From Otatea glauca (Eukaryota; Streptophyta; Magnoliopsida; Poales; Poaceae): a stretch of DNA of 64,000 nucleotides. The DNA is taken from NCBI GenBank assembly GCA_036346275.1, contig JAYEVK010000119.1, forward strand, positions 62,001 through 126,000, given 5' to 3'. Below, one piece after another: positions 22,533 through 35,219 of the stretch. Within the stretch, counting starts at the first letter, position 1, and each line of letters starts with the position of its first letter. Both the position numbers and the translations under genes were made by a program. The notes below the pieces were generated by a model. The model ran no database searches. It was not told the origin of the DNA and saw only the letters and a list, made by a program, of their open reading frames with translations.

Positions 22533-24107
22533 TGGTGCAAGCCAAACTTCGGTAGTAGAGGCATGGTTTGGGTTAAGATGGAGCTCAACTAGGCACTGCG
22601 TCAGAGTCGAGAGCATGGTGCAAGGCGACAACAACTTAACGTGATGGATAACATTAATTTTATCCATAATAAAGCATGGATATTCGGTTAGTTTTCAGGA
22701 AAAAAATTCAGTACTTGGATCCAAGCAGGCTTGCTTGTTGCTGCCATATGATTGTGTGGTGGTTTAGAGAGATAGAGAGTTCATTTTGATCTCTTTATCT
22801 TTCTTTCTAACTAGGTAGAGCCGTGTAGCGTACGTCGTGCTCGGTGAATTTCGATCCTGGGATGGACACAATTTTCTGGAACCACGAGAACTTTTATTTT
22901 TTGCAAAAGGGCATGGTCGGGTTTGGACGCAATTTTGTAAAACCGCGAGGTTTTTTCCGAAAGGACTCGAGATGGAGCTAGACTCGAACTTGCGAAATCA
23001 AGAATTTTTTTTTACAAAAGAGGTGGGGAGGACTTAAACACACTTTTAGAATTTTCAAAGGGGTTTTTTTTGGAAAAGAGTCGGTGGAGGACTTGATATC
23101 AATTTCAGAATTTATGTAGGGCCTTAAATGAAATTTCAAAATTTTTGTAGGGCTTTCTTGCAAAAGAGCCGATAGAGGAGCTAAACGTAATTTAGAAATT
23201 TCTGGAGGGCCTTTTTGCAAAATCGCTGACGTGGTGCGCCGTCCGCACGGAGATCCTACGCACTTTAAGAGAGGTAATATAAATTTCCGGAGGGCCTTTA
23301 GCGGAGATCCTACGCACTTTAAGAGAGGTAATATAAATTTCCGGAGGGCCTTTATGCAAAATCGCTGACGTGGTGCGCCGTCCGCACGGAGATCCTACGC
23401 GCTTTAAGAGAGGTAATATCGATACAGGAGGAGGTTAGCTCTCGTCTCGGTCTTTGAATCCGGTGCTTGCGGTCTTCATCGAATACGTGGGCTCTCTTGC
23501 ATGCTCTTGCGCTCGCGGCCCAATAGGAGGATTCGTTGATGGATTCGTAGCCTCCACCATCTGTCGCGCTCGCATGCCGTCCCATGGAGAACGGACTGGA
23601 CAGCAGAGGAGAGGAGAGTCCTTTAGTTTCAAGGGGGAAAACTCATCAGTCAGCAAACGTTAAAATTATGCATAGCGAATCACCCATACAAACACACTAA
23701 TCGGACTAATGTGGGAGATTTTGAAGGCTTTCCTTGTGATGACATATGTGGTGAAAATGCTATGAAAATCAAGCCTAGAAGTGTTCAAACAATCTCAAGA
23801 AATTATGAGATGTAGGGCAGATTATGTTCTGTCTGTGCAAAATTTCAAGATTAATATATGCACCCATAACATAACATTATTAACGTTAGGAAGAAGCTAA
23901 AACTAAATTACTAACAGAGACATACAAGCGATTGAATTTATTATATAATTGAATCGGTGCATATACACCAAAGATATATTAACACCACTTAGAAGAAGAA
24001 TAAGAAAATGAACACTAATGACATACTTCATTGGGTGCTTATGGAGAAATAATTAGGGGAGGACGATGTACTAATTACTATAGGCTTATACTACCATCAC
24101 ACAACCG
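22533..24107. other. Intergenic spacer with degenerate repeats
   Basis: No coding domain. 22840-23230 holds several loosely similar ~75 bp units (GGACTTAAACAC..TTTTAGAATTTTC..GGGG..AAAAGAG types). 23216-23420 holds sharper direct repeats (next entry). 23640-24107 is AT-rich and featureless to my reading. Confidence 0.5.
23216..23420 (+). repeat. Direct repeats, 54 bp and 139 bp spacing
   Basis: GGAGATCCTACGC starts at 23249, 23303 and 23388. The first two are 54 bp apart with ATATAAATTTCCGGAGGG shared, and GCAAAATCGCTGACGTGG occurs at 23217 and 23356, 139 bp apart. Looks like recent local duplication. Confidence 0.85.
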
Positions 24108-24124
24108 CACTACACTGAAAAAGG

Positions 24125-24500
24125 TCATCAGTGGCGGTTCATAACTGCCATTAGTGGCGGTTATTGAACCGCCACAGATATAGTTCCACTGATAATCGAG
24201 GATTATCAGTGGCGGTTTTCTAACCGCCACAGATAAGTGTTATCTGTGACGGTTCTACACACTAACCGTCATAGATAACAATACTATCTGTGGCGGTTCT
24301 ATCCACCAACCGCCACAGATAACTACACTATTTATGGCGGTTCTATCCACCAACCGCCACAGATAACTACACTATCTGTGACGGTTCTTTCCTACAACCG
24401 CCACAGATAACTATATTATCTGTGGCGGTTCTATACACCAACCGCCACAGATAACTATATTATCTGTGGCGGTTCTATCCACCAACCGCCACAGATAATA
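24125..24500. repeat. Left subterminal repeat array of CACTA-D
   Basis: About six ~62 bp units of TATCTGTGGCGGTTCTATCC followed by ACCAACCGCCACAGATAA; each unit is a near-palindrome. Presumed transposase or TNPA-type binding region. Confidence 0.95.
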
Positions 24501-24561
24501 CGACCGAAAAATAAAAAGCGCATTTTGGGCTAGCCTCAGTCTTGCTAGCCATGCCCTCTGA

Positions 24562-24812
24562 AACATATAATACATCAATCACAGATTTTGCATATACAAT
24601 GTACAACAATCACAGATTTCGCATATACACAACTACAATATAATACATCAATCATAATTGCAATTTTGCATATACACAATTATAATGTACAACAATCACA
24701 GATTTTGCATATACACAACTACAATATAATACATCAATCACAATTACATATAATACATCAATCACAATTACAATCACAGATTTTGCATATACACAATTAC
24801 AATGTACAATTA
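24562..24812. repeat. Tandem repeat, TTTGCATATACACAA family
   Basis: Repeated words ATCACAGATTTTGCATATAC, ACAACTACAATATAATACAT and CATCAATCACAATTACA in roughly 50-80 bp units. An open frame through it is low complexity and not considered coding. It lies in the 3' flank of CACTA-D gene 2. Confidence 0.85.
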
Positions 24813-25467
24813 AAGTGTCTCATGCATGAGGCACTCGATCATGGTGATGGTGTAGGGCATGCCTCCCGCTGGACCTGCTCCCTTATCTAGTTCAGTCATC
24901 TTTGCATCAATATTTCTCAGAGTATGTAAATGAAGTCATTATATATCATACTATGGAACGCTAAATAGATCACTTCTGTTGTATCACAAATCTAGCCGAT
25001 CCATTGCCGTCTTATTCCATGTGAATGCCGTGGCATCCTCCAGATGTTGTACATGCATTAACTAGTTTATAGTCCCTCTATTTTTGAATATGTGACATTC
25101 TATTTTTCAATTTTTATTCCTAAATACATATCGTTCTACAATTTTGATCCTACTTTTTACTATTTTTCCTTCTATAATCTCCATTTAGCTATTTTTAATG
25201 GCATTTACTATCATACATTAGAGTAAAACACACCATCTAAAAATATAAGGACCATGTAATCAAATCTCTTATGAATGGACGGTAAAGATGCAAAAGGAAA
25301 CTTCGGCAACTAAATCAAGCAATCAAATAAACCTGCTGTAATGGTGCAGTTTTGGGGCTGAACTCTTTCCGTATTCATCCATCACCCACGTCTATAAAAA
25401 GCTCTACTAGCCATCATGAAAGGGCACGAAGAAAAGTAATAAAGGGAGCGCTCCTCGTCTAGAGCGC

Positions 25468-25508
25468 ACGCACACACACACACCACCCATCAACACACAC
25501 ACACGCAC
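25468..25508. repeat. (CA)n-rich microsatellite
   Basis: Interrupted CACACA runs in the 3' flank of CACTA-D gene 2. No other feature between 24813 and 25676 is recognised. Confidence 0.9.
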
Positions 25509-25676
25509 GGGAGAAGGGCAACAACACAAGCGCAGATCAATCACAACTTCTTAAATCAAATGACAGAAATTAGAACATGTGCAAGCCATGCCATCCAATA
25601 CTAAACTTGACATTCAATGAAACATCAATTTACACCACCGTAAGAAAAAAATTAACTAGTTTTGTGAACTATAAGC

Positions 25677-28633
25677 CTACGAGTCTTCACTGTTGGTAGG
25701 GGCCTCTGGAGGTGGCAGATGAGTATGGAAGACTTCATCATTATTATCTAGGTCATGAAACTCGCCGTTCTTGTTGATTACTTCCTTCATGATGAAGTAG
25801 GCGAGCTGTCCCTGAATGCCTGGGATTTCATTTGGAACCAGTCCTCCCGTAGGCAACTTCAAATGCTATAGATAGAAAAAGTTTGTCTTAAGAGCTTAAT
25901 AGAGAATGAGATGTGCAAATCAATGTGTGATGTTATCGTGACAAACCTCTACGTCATTGTTTATTATTGTAGAGCCTAAGATTTCGCGCATGTATTGGCA
26001 CATGAAGTACCCACATAAATTTGTTCCTGGCGGCTGCTTGTGGCACTGCAAAAAATTGAATAAACTTATACGACATTGAAGGAGTGATTGACTTCGAGGT
26101 GCGATATAGGAAAATTGTTTTTGTGCGTACCGGAAATTTAGTACGGATTGTTAGTGATTTATGGAAAGGACGGTGTCTCGAGCACTTTTTACAATATGCT
26201 TTGAAGGCCCTATTCACTAGACTTGTCATATCTTTGTAGTCTTTTGGATCTTTGTCCGCTGGTCCAAGATCGACATCTTGCTTTTATCCGGAGTAATTAC
26301 TACGAGAATCCGATGGAAACTACATACACATGTATGATGCCGTAGTCATTAGTCCTAACTCGAGCAAAGAACGAGATCAACAAGTAGTTGAACTAGCTAG
26401 TGAGCCACTTACTTGAAATTGTACGGTAAAAGTATGAACTCCTTGTCTTGGAGTTTGATGAGAGCGTTATATCGTAGTCCTCGACCTCCTTTGGTACTCT
26501 TTGGACTTTGGTGGCAAACCATTCCGGATCGAGGAACGCCATCGCCCTTTGGTTCTTTTAGTTCGATCAACTCGTATCTACATAACAAATGATTTAGACA
26601 TCACATTTATCGGTATTACATGAATGTAGACAATGATTTTTATATTGGACACTTACAGTGACCAAAGATCTCATAAGAGACACGTCGAGGGCATCTTGAT
26701 AGTACATGTTGTGCAAGTCATTGAATTCTATCATGAAGCGAATCCCTCATGGTGGAAATGTTCCTCTCGAAAATGGCGGTGATCACCTTCGGAGTACATG
26801 TTGGTTCGATCGCTCCATATACCATTCATGTAATCGTCTTAGCTGCCTTTGTTAAACTATGAAGCTTGAAGGGTGACAAACGGCTTCCCAATTCGTATTT
26901 CGATCTTTCTTGAGAGCTTGTCCTTTGGATACCGCTTTACCCTTCATTTTCTCGCACACAACATCATACTGCTTACAGCCGCCGACCTACCGATATGGCT
27001 TGTCTATTCGCCATGCCTTCAGAGGAGGGTTTTAAGTCGGTCAACCGAAGTTGTCGCACTAACTTTTGTACGCTGATGTGTTGGTGACGACTGTGCGAGG
27101 TTTACTGTAGGACAGGCCGGAAGGTTCATTGCAGAGAGGCGGCGGAGTTCACCGCAGAGAGGCCGCGAGGTCACCTCGGGAGGGTGGCGAGTTCACCTCA
27201 GGAGGAACAGCACTTCATGATGGTCCAAGGTGATGTCACGTTTGCGCCACTGGATGAATGAGTGGACGGCACTTCCTAGAGTTGTAACCTCGTCGTTCGG
27301 GGGCATTTCTAGCCCGAGGTTGGCAAACTCGGGATTAACCGTGTCCACCTGGACCTTTGCATAGCCCGGCGCTATCGCAGAGTTGTGCAATACACCTCCT
27401 TCTTGGCATGGGTACGCTATGCCTGTACCAGCCTGAATGAATATGTTCATGACGGGCAAAGTGAGCTCGCACGGTGTGGGGTCATGTATGTCGCCCACGG
27501 GATAATGACCCATGTCTGTTCTACAAGTGGGCGGATGCGAATCGCTGCGATAATTCGAGGGTGGTCGTAACAATATTCGTTGCTTGCATCGCTCATGGCT
27601 TGTTGTACTTGTCGTTGTACTTGTTGTTCTATTGTGCCTTGTAATTCTCGAAGCATCTTTTCCTTCATCATTTCTATTTCGACAAACGCTTCTCTAGCTC
27701 TCTTTCGATTCTTGTAAGTGTGAAGGTGCTCGGGAATCTGTCTTCCACGGAACCTTAACCCGACACCTCGTGTCCGCCCGTGATGCTCCTTGTTTCCCGT
27801 GGCACGTGTTAGTTCGTCGTTCTCCTATCGGTTGGAATGTTCCTTGGGAAGACTCGACGTCATGACTCTGGACCCTTTGCGACATTGCCGTCATCGCTAT
27901 TTACGAAGGATAAGCCCCACCGGACGTGACACTTGCCCTCGCTAGCACGTAGTGCTTGACTCGGTCTCGTAGTCCGGCCAATTGACTTGTACCAGTCGAC
28001 TGTAATGATTCTGCTTCCTGCCTCTCCCATTGAGGGATTTTACCAGCGTACCCACCCGTACCAAGTCTTTGTGGATGGATGTTCCTTCTTCCGATGTTTA
28101 TGTGATCCTCGCTGGACTTCTTTCTCGCTTCACTTTGCTTCATCGACACGAAATCATCCCAATATGGTTCTAAGTTTGGGTAGTCCCGATGGCGATCGGT
28201 TTTTCTTCACATAAGTAGTATTCAGCCTGGCCTTGAAGTTCCTCCATGCCGCATCCATGGTCATCAACGCATCCCGACGCACGCGGTGTTCATCTTCTTC
28301 GGGGAATTCGAAGGTTTGTTTGAGCTCCGTCCATAGATCCGTTTTGATGGTCTCGGGCACTTTGTGCTAATCCAAAAAGGTGATTGGCACTCTCTCCCTT
28401 GCGATATACCCGCAGGTTGTTCTGTACTTTGCTACGAACTTTGGCGGTGCAATAGGGGCCCCAGCTTCTGAGACCTCCGAGATGGTATACCGGCCTTCGG
28501 GCTTCTTATTTCTTCCTCGACCACGAGGTCTTGCCACGGGTATGTCAGCATCGGCGGCAACAGCGGTGGTTGGGTGGAGGTTGAGGAACCTGCTAGGGCT
28601 AGGGCTCGGGCTCGGGGTGGATTGCTCCTCCAT
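25677..28633 (-). CDS. CACTA-D gene 2: Transposase_24-like region plus Ulp1/C48-like protease
   Basis: ATG at 28633 (MEEQSTPSPSPSPSRFLNL). Transposase_24 block: ELKQTFEFPEEDEHRVRRDA (near 28320) and WRNFKARLNTTYVKK; then GRRNIHPQRLGTGGYAGKIP (near 28070). A conserved block at 27193-27573 contains DIHDPTPCEL, APGYAKVQVDTV and SFIQWRKRDITL, seen in similar plant transposon proteins. LRRLHEWYMERSN (near 26835) and FNDLHNMYYQDALDVSLMRS follow. Protease exons: His in FHRILVV (26313-26315), Asp in ILDQR (26262-26264), Cys in TNLCGYFMC (26013-26015). Final exon 25677-25869 follows the acceptor TTTCTATCTATAG and ends NSEDS-stop. The H-D-C triad is intact by eye. A few frameshifts occur (near 26258 and 27800). 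Confidence 0.75.
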
Positions 28634-29467
28634 ATCAGCCTTGGATGTGCGAACTGAAAGAGGTAAAGTATGGAACCATTACAATTTGGCGGTCATTTGG
28701 GTTAAGTGCGGAAGTTTAACTCGTCAAGGGCCCTACTGTCCACCGATGGCACATCACTAACGCAAGGCGGACTAGCAGCCAAACGCATGCAGATTCTACT
28801 AAATCTAACTAGTAAGTACTAAGTACTAGTAGAGTTGGTTGTGGCTTACAGTGGAATCAACTCACCTACTTCCCTGGACAGAGACGTGCAAATAATAGTT
28901 ACTGCCACAAAGCTAGCCGTTCGTCAAGTCCTTGCAAAGTCTTGGGCCATTTTGTGTGGCAGCAAATAGCTAGCCTCAAAAAACTTTCAACACAATCTCT
29001 AGCTCATGACTAATGGTAACTCCTCTGGTTTTGCTCTTGGGTCATTTGTTTTGGTAGAGATGAATGCCAACGAAGGATGCAAAACCTACAGGAGTAGGTT
29101 CACCGAAGCCGATGGCGTGGATGATGGTCACTTGCTTACACCAAGCTCGGCTCATGAGTCATGAGTCGTCATGGCGGCCGGCGGATCTTATCCATCCTTA
29201 CCTACCAACGCTGGGATTCACCTACTTATGTACTCGAGTCATGTAGTACTTGCTACCTAATTAGTCATGTTAATTTTATAATGATCATTGCCATTTTTGC
29301 CGCCCAAACTAAAGAACCACATCGAAGCAGATCAACAAGTGACATGCAAGTACACTCAACAGATCAAGATAGTGCACTCGTGGATTTGGACACGCCAACC
29401 GCTAATACTCCATGGTTTTTCTTTGGACATTGATGCACATCTACCCATTACTAATGTAAAGTACCTT
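28634..29467. other. Upstream region of CACTA-D gene 2, no gene seen
   Basis: No domain on either strand. By orientation this is the 5' untranslated/intron region of gene 2. No counterpart of the CACTA-2 hairpin modules is present. Confidence 0.5.
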
Positions 29468-29650
29468 CGGGCGTAGGCGGCGTCCCGGGCGGCGTCGGGG
29501 GCGGCGTCCGGGGCGGAGTAGGGGGCGGCGTCGGGGGTGGCGTCCGGCGGAGTAGGAAAGCGCGCACGGCGGCGCAGCGGCGGGCGTCGAGCGCGGCTCG
29601 AGGCGCGGCGTCGGGCTCGGTGAGAAGAGTGAAGCGGCGGAGTTTGTGAG
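29468..29650 (-). promoter_or_regulatory. GC-rich island upstream of CACTA-D gene 2
   Basis: Repeated GGCGTCGGGGGCGGCGTC words; on the minus strand this is C-rich like 12957-13360 of CACTA-2. It sits directly downstream (minus-strand sense) of the internal repeat array, matching the CACTA-2 order. Confidence 0.5.
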
Positions 29651-29704
29651 AAGAGTGAAGCGACGGAGTCTAAGGGTTTAGGAACAGCGGTGCGGCGACA
29701 TTTC

Positions 29705-29960
29705 ATATGTGGGTTATCGTGGCGGTTCTTAACAAGAACCGCCATCGATACTATCTGTGGCGATTATTTATACGAACCGCCATCGATATATTGATCTGTG
29801 GCGGTTCTTAATAAGAACCGCCATCGATACATATATTATCGTGGCGGTTCTTTATACGAACCGCCATCGATAATGTATCTGTGGCGGTTCTTCACAAGAA
29901 CCGCCATCGAAACATATATTATCGTGGCGGTTCTTTATACGAACCGCCATCGATAAAGTT
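29705..29960. repeat. Internal subterminal-type repeat array of CACTA-D
   Basis: Six to seven paired units of GTGGCGGTTCTTnACAAGAACCGCCATCGATA type, the same motif class as both ends. Many units read TATCGTGGCGG where a sister unit reads TATCTGTGGCGG. It lies between TNP2 and gene 2, as at 12410-12925 in CACTA-2. Confidence 0.9.
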
Positions 29961-30044
29961 ATCCTAACATAAATGTAATCGATTTGAAGAACCGCGGTTA
30001 ATCAAGCTTATATATTAAATATCGCCACGACTCACAAACATTTC

Positions 30045-30116
30045 GTTGCTCGGTTGGTTAGAGCGTTCACTCACACCGGCCGGGTCTCGGTTCGACTCCA
30101 TCTCGCGCAATACATT
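30045..30116 (+). other. tRNA-like sequence with Pol III A- and B-box motifs (SINE head or tRNA relic)
   Basis: GCTCGGTTGGTTAGAGC near 30051 forms a D-arm-like stem (GCTC/GAGC), and GGTTCGACTCC near 30089 matches the B-box consensus GGTTCGANTCC at a tRNA-like distance. The acceptor stem does not pair convincingly and the anticodon arm is poor, so I do not call a working tRNA. AT-rich sequence follows, which fits a tRNA-derived SINE. Confidence 0.5.
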
Positions 30117-30384
30117 ATATTATATATATTCAATGCTGTTAATTGACATATATTGTAGTCCTATTTTACATGGAAAATCCGGTTTGTTTTGCGAAATGGG
30201 CCCAAACTTTGCTTTTTTGCGTAAAGGGCCTCAAAATTTTTCTAAGATTACGAATAGTCCGTCTTTTTGAAAATTCCTAAACTTACATATTAGTCTATAT
30301 ATGCATAACACCATATATGCGTAAAGACCAATTTAGCGTTACATTAGCGCGTTAAGCATGTGGCGTCTTAGCGCCCACGTGTCT

Positions 30385-30615
30385 AGTATACCCTACATAA
30401 TCCTAATATAGTAATGACCATACATAATCCTAATGTATTAATGACCTTATATAATCCTAATAAATATTATATACCCTATATAATACTAATATATTAATAA
30501 CCCTATATAATCCTAATATAGTAATATACCTATATAATACTAATACAAGAATGACCATTTATAATTCTAATATAGTACTATAACCTATGTAATCCAAATA
30601 TATTAATGACCCACA
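30385..30615. repeat. AT-rich tandem repeat
   Basis: Units of about 28-35 bp of the form CCCTATATAATCCTAATATAGTAATGA, about seven copies with drift. Lies between the tRNA-like sequence and the 3' end of the CACTA-D transposase gene. Confidence 0.8.
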
Positions 30616-30739
30616 TTTCCATTACTACACACAAATGCATAACACCATATTTCTATTACTCCATACAAATGCATATTGTTTACATCACATTGCCATTACT
30701 CGTATATAGCTAATTATTTTCTTTCACAATTTGCCCTTC

Positions 30740-33700
30740 TTCATGATCGTCGCGATGATAGGTAGCTTCTGAGTGGTCTCTTCCTCGAGCGATGTTGCCA
30801 TCTACGAAAGGAGGCAACTCGTCAAACCTGGTTGTACTCATCCTCATCCACGACATTCTCAACTCCGACGATCCTTCTTTTCCCTGAAGAACTACATGTC
30901 GCTTCTTATCCGTCGGTCGATTACATAGAAGACTTGTGCTACTTGCTTCGCAAGTACGAATGGTTAAATCTCAGATCCGACATGTTCGATGTCCAAAGTA
31001 TTGAAGCCGTGCTTGTCCACCTTGACACCCTTTGGGAGTTGTACCCAACGACACCAAACATCGGGATCTTAAAAATACAATAATCGAGCTCCCAAATCTC
31101 TTCTATGAACCCATAGAAGCTAGTCTTCTTCTTGCTGTGTTGTCATAGGCATCTATGCGACACCACTATTTTGGTAAGTGCTTTTGCTATCCCGAGATCT
31201 CGTGTAAAAGGTATATCCATTTATGTCATTATCCTTGCCATGTCAAGATTGTACCGATGGCCCTTTGCCAACCACCTCAACACAACACTCGTTTCTTTCC
31301 CAATCATATGCTCTTTGAACCAATGATTGAACAAGCGGTTATGCTCTTTTGTTACCCAAGCCTCGATCGTCCACGATTTTCCTCTCGTAGCTTATCCTTG
31401 TGCATGTCCATATACGAGGACACCTCAACCGATTGTTGCAAGATCGTGAAATGAGCTTTTGAACAATCCATGATCGTAAGAATTTGTTGATTTCCTTCCA
31501 ATCGTCCCTTTTCCGGCTAGCCTACCCTCATGGCGAGATACGAGCACTCCTACCGGTTCCACCCCTCCATGTAATCCACGCAAAACTCGATAACCTCCTC
31601 GGTTGCATAACCTTCCACAATGCACCCTCCGCCGAGATCGATTGCGTACATACTTCTTCAGGATACCCATGTACCTTTCGAACGGGTACATCTGATGCAG
31701 GAATACGGAGCCACATACATTTATCTCATTCACAAGGTGAACAATGAGATGAACCATTATATCGAAAAATGATGGAGGGAAATACATCTCTAACTGGCAT
31801 AGTGTCTTGACCACATCATTCTGCAGTTCAGAAAGTCCGATGGGATCGATGACCTTCTGTGAAATCGTGTTGAAGAAGAAACATAACCTCATGATTGCCT
31901 CTCGGACTTTTTCAGGCAAAATACCTCTAATTGCAATAGGAAGCATTTGTGTCATCATCACATGACAATCATGAGACTTCATGCCAGTTAACTTCAAATC
32001 TTTCATCGAGACCAGTTTCTTGATGCTTGCGGAGTAACCGGATGGAACTTTCACACCATGCAAGCATTTGCAGAGGTCTGTTCTCTCTTTCTTGGATAGA
32101 GTGTAACAAACTGGGGGGAGGTAAAGTCGGCCTTTCCCGTTGTCTCGAGGATGTAGCTCAGCTCTGATTTTCATATCTTCCAGGTCCCTTCGTGCCTTCA
32201 GTCCGTCCTTAGTTTTGCTAGGAATATTCAACAAAATACCAATCAAGCTGTCACATACATTTTTCTCTACATGCATGACGTCTATGCAGTGTCGAACTTC
32301 TAAGTCCTTCCAATAGGGCAAGTTCTAAAATATCGATCTCTTCTTTCACGTGATCTTCTCAGTACGAGACCTCGATTTATTATTACTCTCTCCCTTTCCA
32401 AGTACAACATTAATATCCTTAACCATATCATATACCTCTTCCCCACGAGGAGGCCTTGGAGCTATACCATCCTCTTTTGTCCCGTCGAATTGTTTCTTCA
32501 TATTGCGGTAGGGGTGATTCTCGAAGGAACTGCGGTGATGCATGTACACGTTTTCCTCGAGTTATTGAGCCACACACTTGCGGTTTCATCCATGCAATGG
32601 GGCATGCTTTGGCCTCTTTACGAGACGACCGGATAGGTTACCAAGGGCAGGGAAATCATTGATGGTGCAAAACAACAATGCGCGTAGGGTGAAGTACTCT
32701 CGCTTATACTCATCCCATACCTGTACACCTTCGTTCCACAGGATCACAAGATCTTCCACCAATGGTTGTAGGTATACATCAATATCATTGCCAGGTTGTC
32801 TCGGCCCTTGGATAAGTAGCGACATCATAATGTACTTTCGTTTCATACACAACCAAGGAGGAAGGTTGTAGATACAGAGAGTCACGGGCCAAGTGCTATG
32901 AATACTACTCATGTTACCGAAAGGATTCATTCCATCCGTACTCAACCCAAACCTTACATTCCTCGGTTCATTCCCAAAGTCCATCCTAAAGAGCCTATCG
33001 ATGGTTCTCCTTTCGCGTAATCGCAGGTGTCTCGACTTTCCATCCTTTTACGCTCTTCGAGTGCCATCGCATCGATTGGGCATGCTTTTTGTTTCCAAAT
33101 AAACGCTTCAACTGAGGTATTACCGGTAAATACCACATCACTTTAGTGGGAGCTCCTTTCTTCACCACGGTGCCCTCATTGTCATGGCCTTTACGCTTGT
33201 ATCGCGATGATTTGCACACGGACATACATGCATGTCTCAGATACTCTTTGCGATAGAGTATACAATCGTTTGGACATGCATGTATTCTTTCTACTTCAAT
33301 CCCAATGGACATACAACCTTCTTAGCTAAATAAGTGGTTATCGGCAATACGTTTCCATCCGAAGCATGTCCGCTAAGAGATGTAATAGCGCCGTGAAACT
33401 TTTATCGGACCAACCATTGCTTGCCTTCAATTTTAGAAGTGAAAGCACGGTGTGCAACTTTGTGTATTCCTCCTTGCAACCCGGGAACAAAGGTGTGTCC
33501 GAGTCGTCCAACAAACCCTTGAATTGATTAAACTCTCTCTGACTAGTGTAGTTCCCTTCTGCATCACGCAACATCTGAGCAAGATTATTATCGTCATCAA
33601 TGTCCAACCTATCCTCATCGATCCATAAGCGATGTCACCGCCATAATGCCTTCTCCATCATCCAATACGTTATCACCTTCATGTATGTTTTCCTCTTCAC

Positions 33701-33926
33701 CGTGACTTGTCCAACGTGTATAGCCAAGTACAAAACCTCTTGAATCAAGTGCAAGTGGATGTGCTCTTTGTCGAAAACATTTTCTCATTCTTGCAATCAA
33801 TGCATGGACAATGTATGTACTCCGTCTTCTTGTGCAACTTGTTCTCCTCGTGCTCTTAGAAAAGCGGATACCCATCGATATAATCTCGGTGTAACAGTTC
33901 GCATTGTACATCCATCTCCGGTCCAT
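30740..33926 (-). pseudogene. TNP2/TNPD-like CACTA transposase of CACTA-D (few frame breaks)
   Basis: ATG at 33926 (MDRRWMYNANCYTEII) directly follows the acceptor AATTAATTTTAG, as in CACTA-2. Transpos_assoc continues with RGFVLGYTRWTSHGE (near 33720). Transposase_21: VERIHACPNDCILYRKEYL (near 33240-33300), LSTDGMNPFGNM (near 32910-32945). An uninterrupted 298-codon stretch at 31425-32321 covers DUF4218: HCIDVMHVEKNVCDSLIGIL, YTLSKKERTDLCKCLHG, HLVNEINVCGS, MYPFERYMGILKKYV. DUF4216 remains at 30740-31080 (KGVKVDKHGF, FVLAKQVAQVFYVID) with frame changes. Acts on its own TIRs; likely recently active given the exact TSD. Confidence 0.85.
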
Positions 33927-33949
33927 CTAAAATTAATTAACATATAAAA

Positions 33950-34505
33950 ATTGATTAAAAACTAATATAATTACTTATCATCTAAATGAGCTAGATAATA
34001 AATTCATCATCTAAAAATGATGAGCATCCACCTACCAAATTAGCTAAAATTTCATGTATATTAATATCCAATAATCTTAATTAAATAAATTTAATATATG
34101 TCCGCATCAGTGGAACCAAATTAATAGTAATTAAAAACTAATCAATACTTTTCTGTAAAGAAGCTAGATAATAAATTCATCATCTAAAATGATGAGCACC
34201 CACTACCAAATTAACTAAAATTTCATTTATATTAATACCCAATAATCTTAATTAAATAAATTTATTATATGCAAGATGTATATGTCTGTACACTAATGGA
34301 ACCAAATTAATAGTAATTAAAAAACTAATCTAATTACTTATCATCTAAAGGAGCTAGATAATAAGTTCATATATATGCAAGATGTATATGTCCGTACACT
34401 AATAGAACCCAATTAATAGTAATTAAAAAACCAATCTAATTACTTATCATCTAAAGGACTAGATAATAAATTCATCATGTATCAAATTAACTTAAAATGC
34501 AATTA
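33950..34505. repeat. Long-unit AT-rich tandem repeat
   Basis: Three to four units of about 180 bp, shortening toward the right, built from GAGCTAGATAATAAATTCATC, CCAATAATCTTAATTAAATA and GGAACCAAATTAATAGTAAT. Lies in the intron/leader upstream of the TNP2 start. Confidence 0.85.
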
Positions 34506-35215
34506 ATATTAAATATATGCTTAATCATAATTCATCATCTATACTCCTTTATAATGCACCTAAGTATTCTTTTCTACGTCCACCCCAAATAATGCACCCC
34601 ACTAGAGATGGTCTAACCTTCATGCACCCAGCGAAACGTCCCCAAAAACTTGCCTCCATCAAAATTAACCTCTCAGATCTTTCCTCAGCTTTACTCATCC
34701 ACATCCGATGGCCATTGTTTAATGTGTCTAACTCATCCCTCCGGCCCACAACAAATCTCCCCCCACCTCTAGCATAATCTCAAGGAAAAGGAAACAAATA
34801 TCCTGGAATTAAGGAAAAAGGAAACAAACATTTTAAAAAAGAAAAAGACTATATATTACGTGCTGGGAAAAGGAAACCGAAAGACAGGGTACTATACTAG
34901 TCTATAAAAGGAACACAACATCATCTAATGAACCTAGCTAGGAAATAAATTCATCAACTACAAAATGGTAGCTAAATAAAAATAAACAAAATCTAAACTT
35001 TTCATCTCATCTACATATAAACCCTAATTAAACTTGGTTTAAAAATTAAATTGCAATAAGATTAACACAAATCAAGAGAGGAGAAAAAATAACTCATCAA
35101 GGAACAACTAGAGGAAGTACAAGCACAAGAATTGGAGAAAACGAAATCTGAAATTTAGAAGTTTTGGTTTGCTCTCGGGAGGAAGAAGACCAGAGCTGCT
35201 ACTGACCACCTATTT
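34506..35215. other. Leader region of CACTA-D TNP2, no gene seen
   Basis: AT-rich with short T/C-rich stretches; a short open frame near 34549-34777 on each strand has no domain. Probably promoter and 5' untranslated sequence of the transposase on the minus strand. Confidence 0.45.
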
Positions 35216-35219
35216 ATAG

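Noticed and set aside
24588..24890. 100-codon frame rich in H, N, Y, Q
   Set aside because: It is translation of the AT-rich tandem repeat at 24562-24812.
30045..30116. Functional tRNA gene
   Set aside because: Acceptor stem and anticodon arm do not fold well; only D-arm and B-box are convincing.
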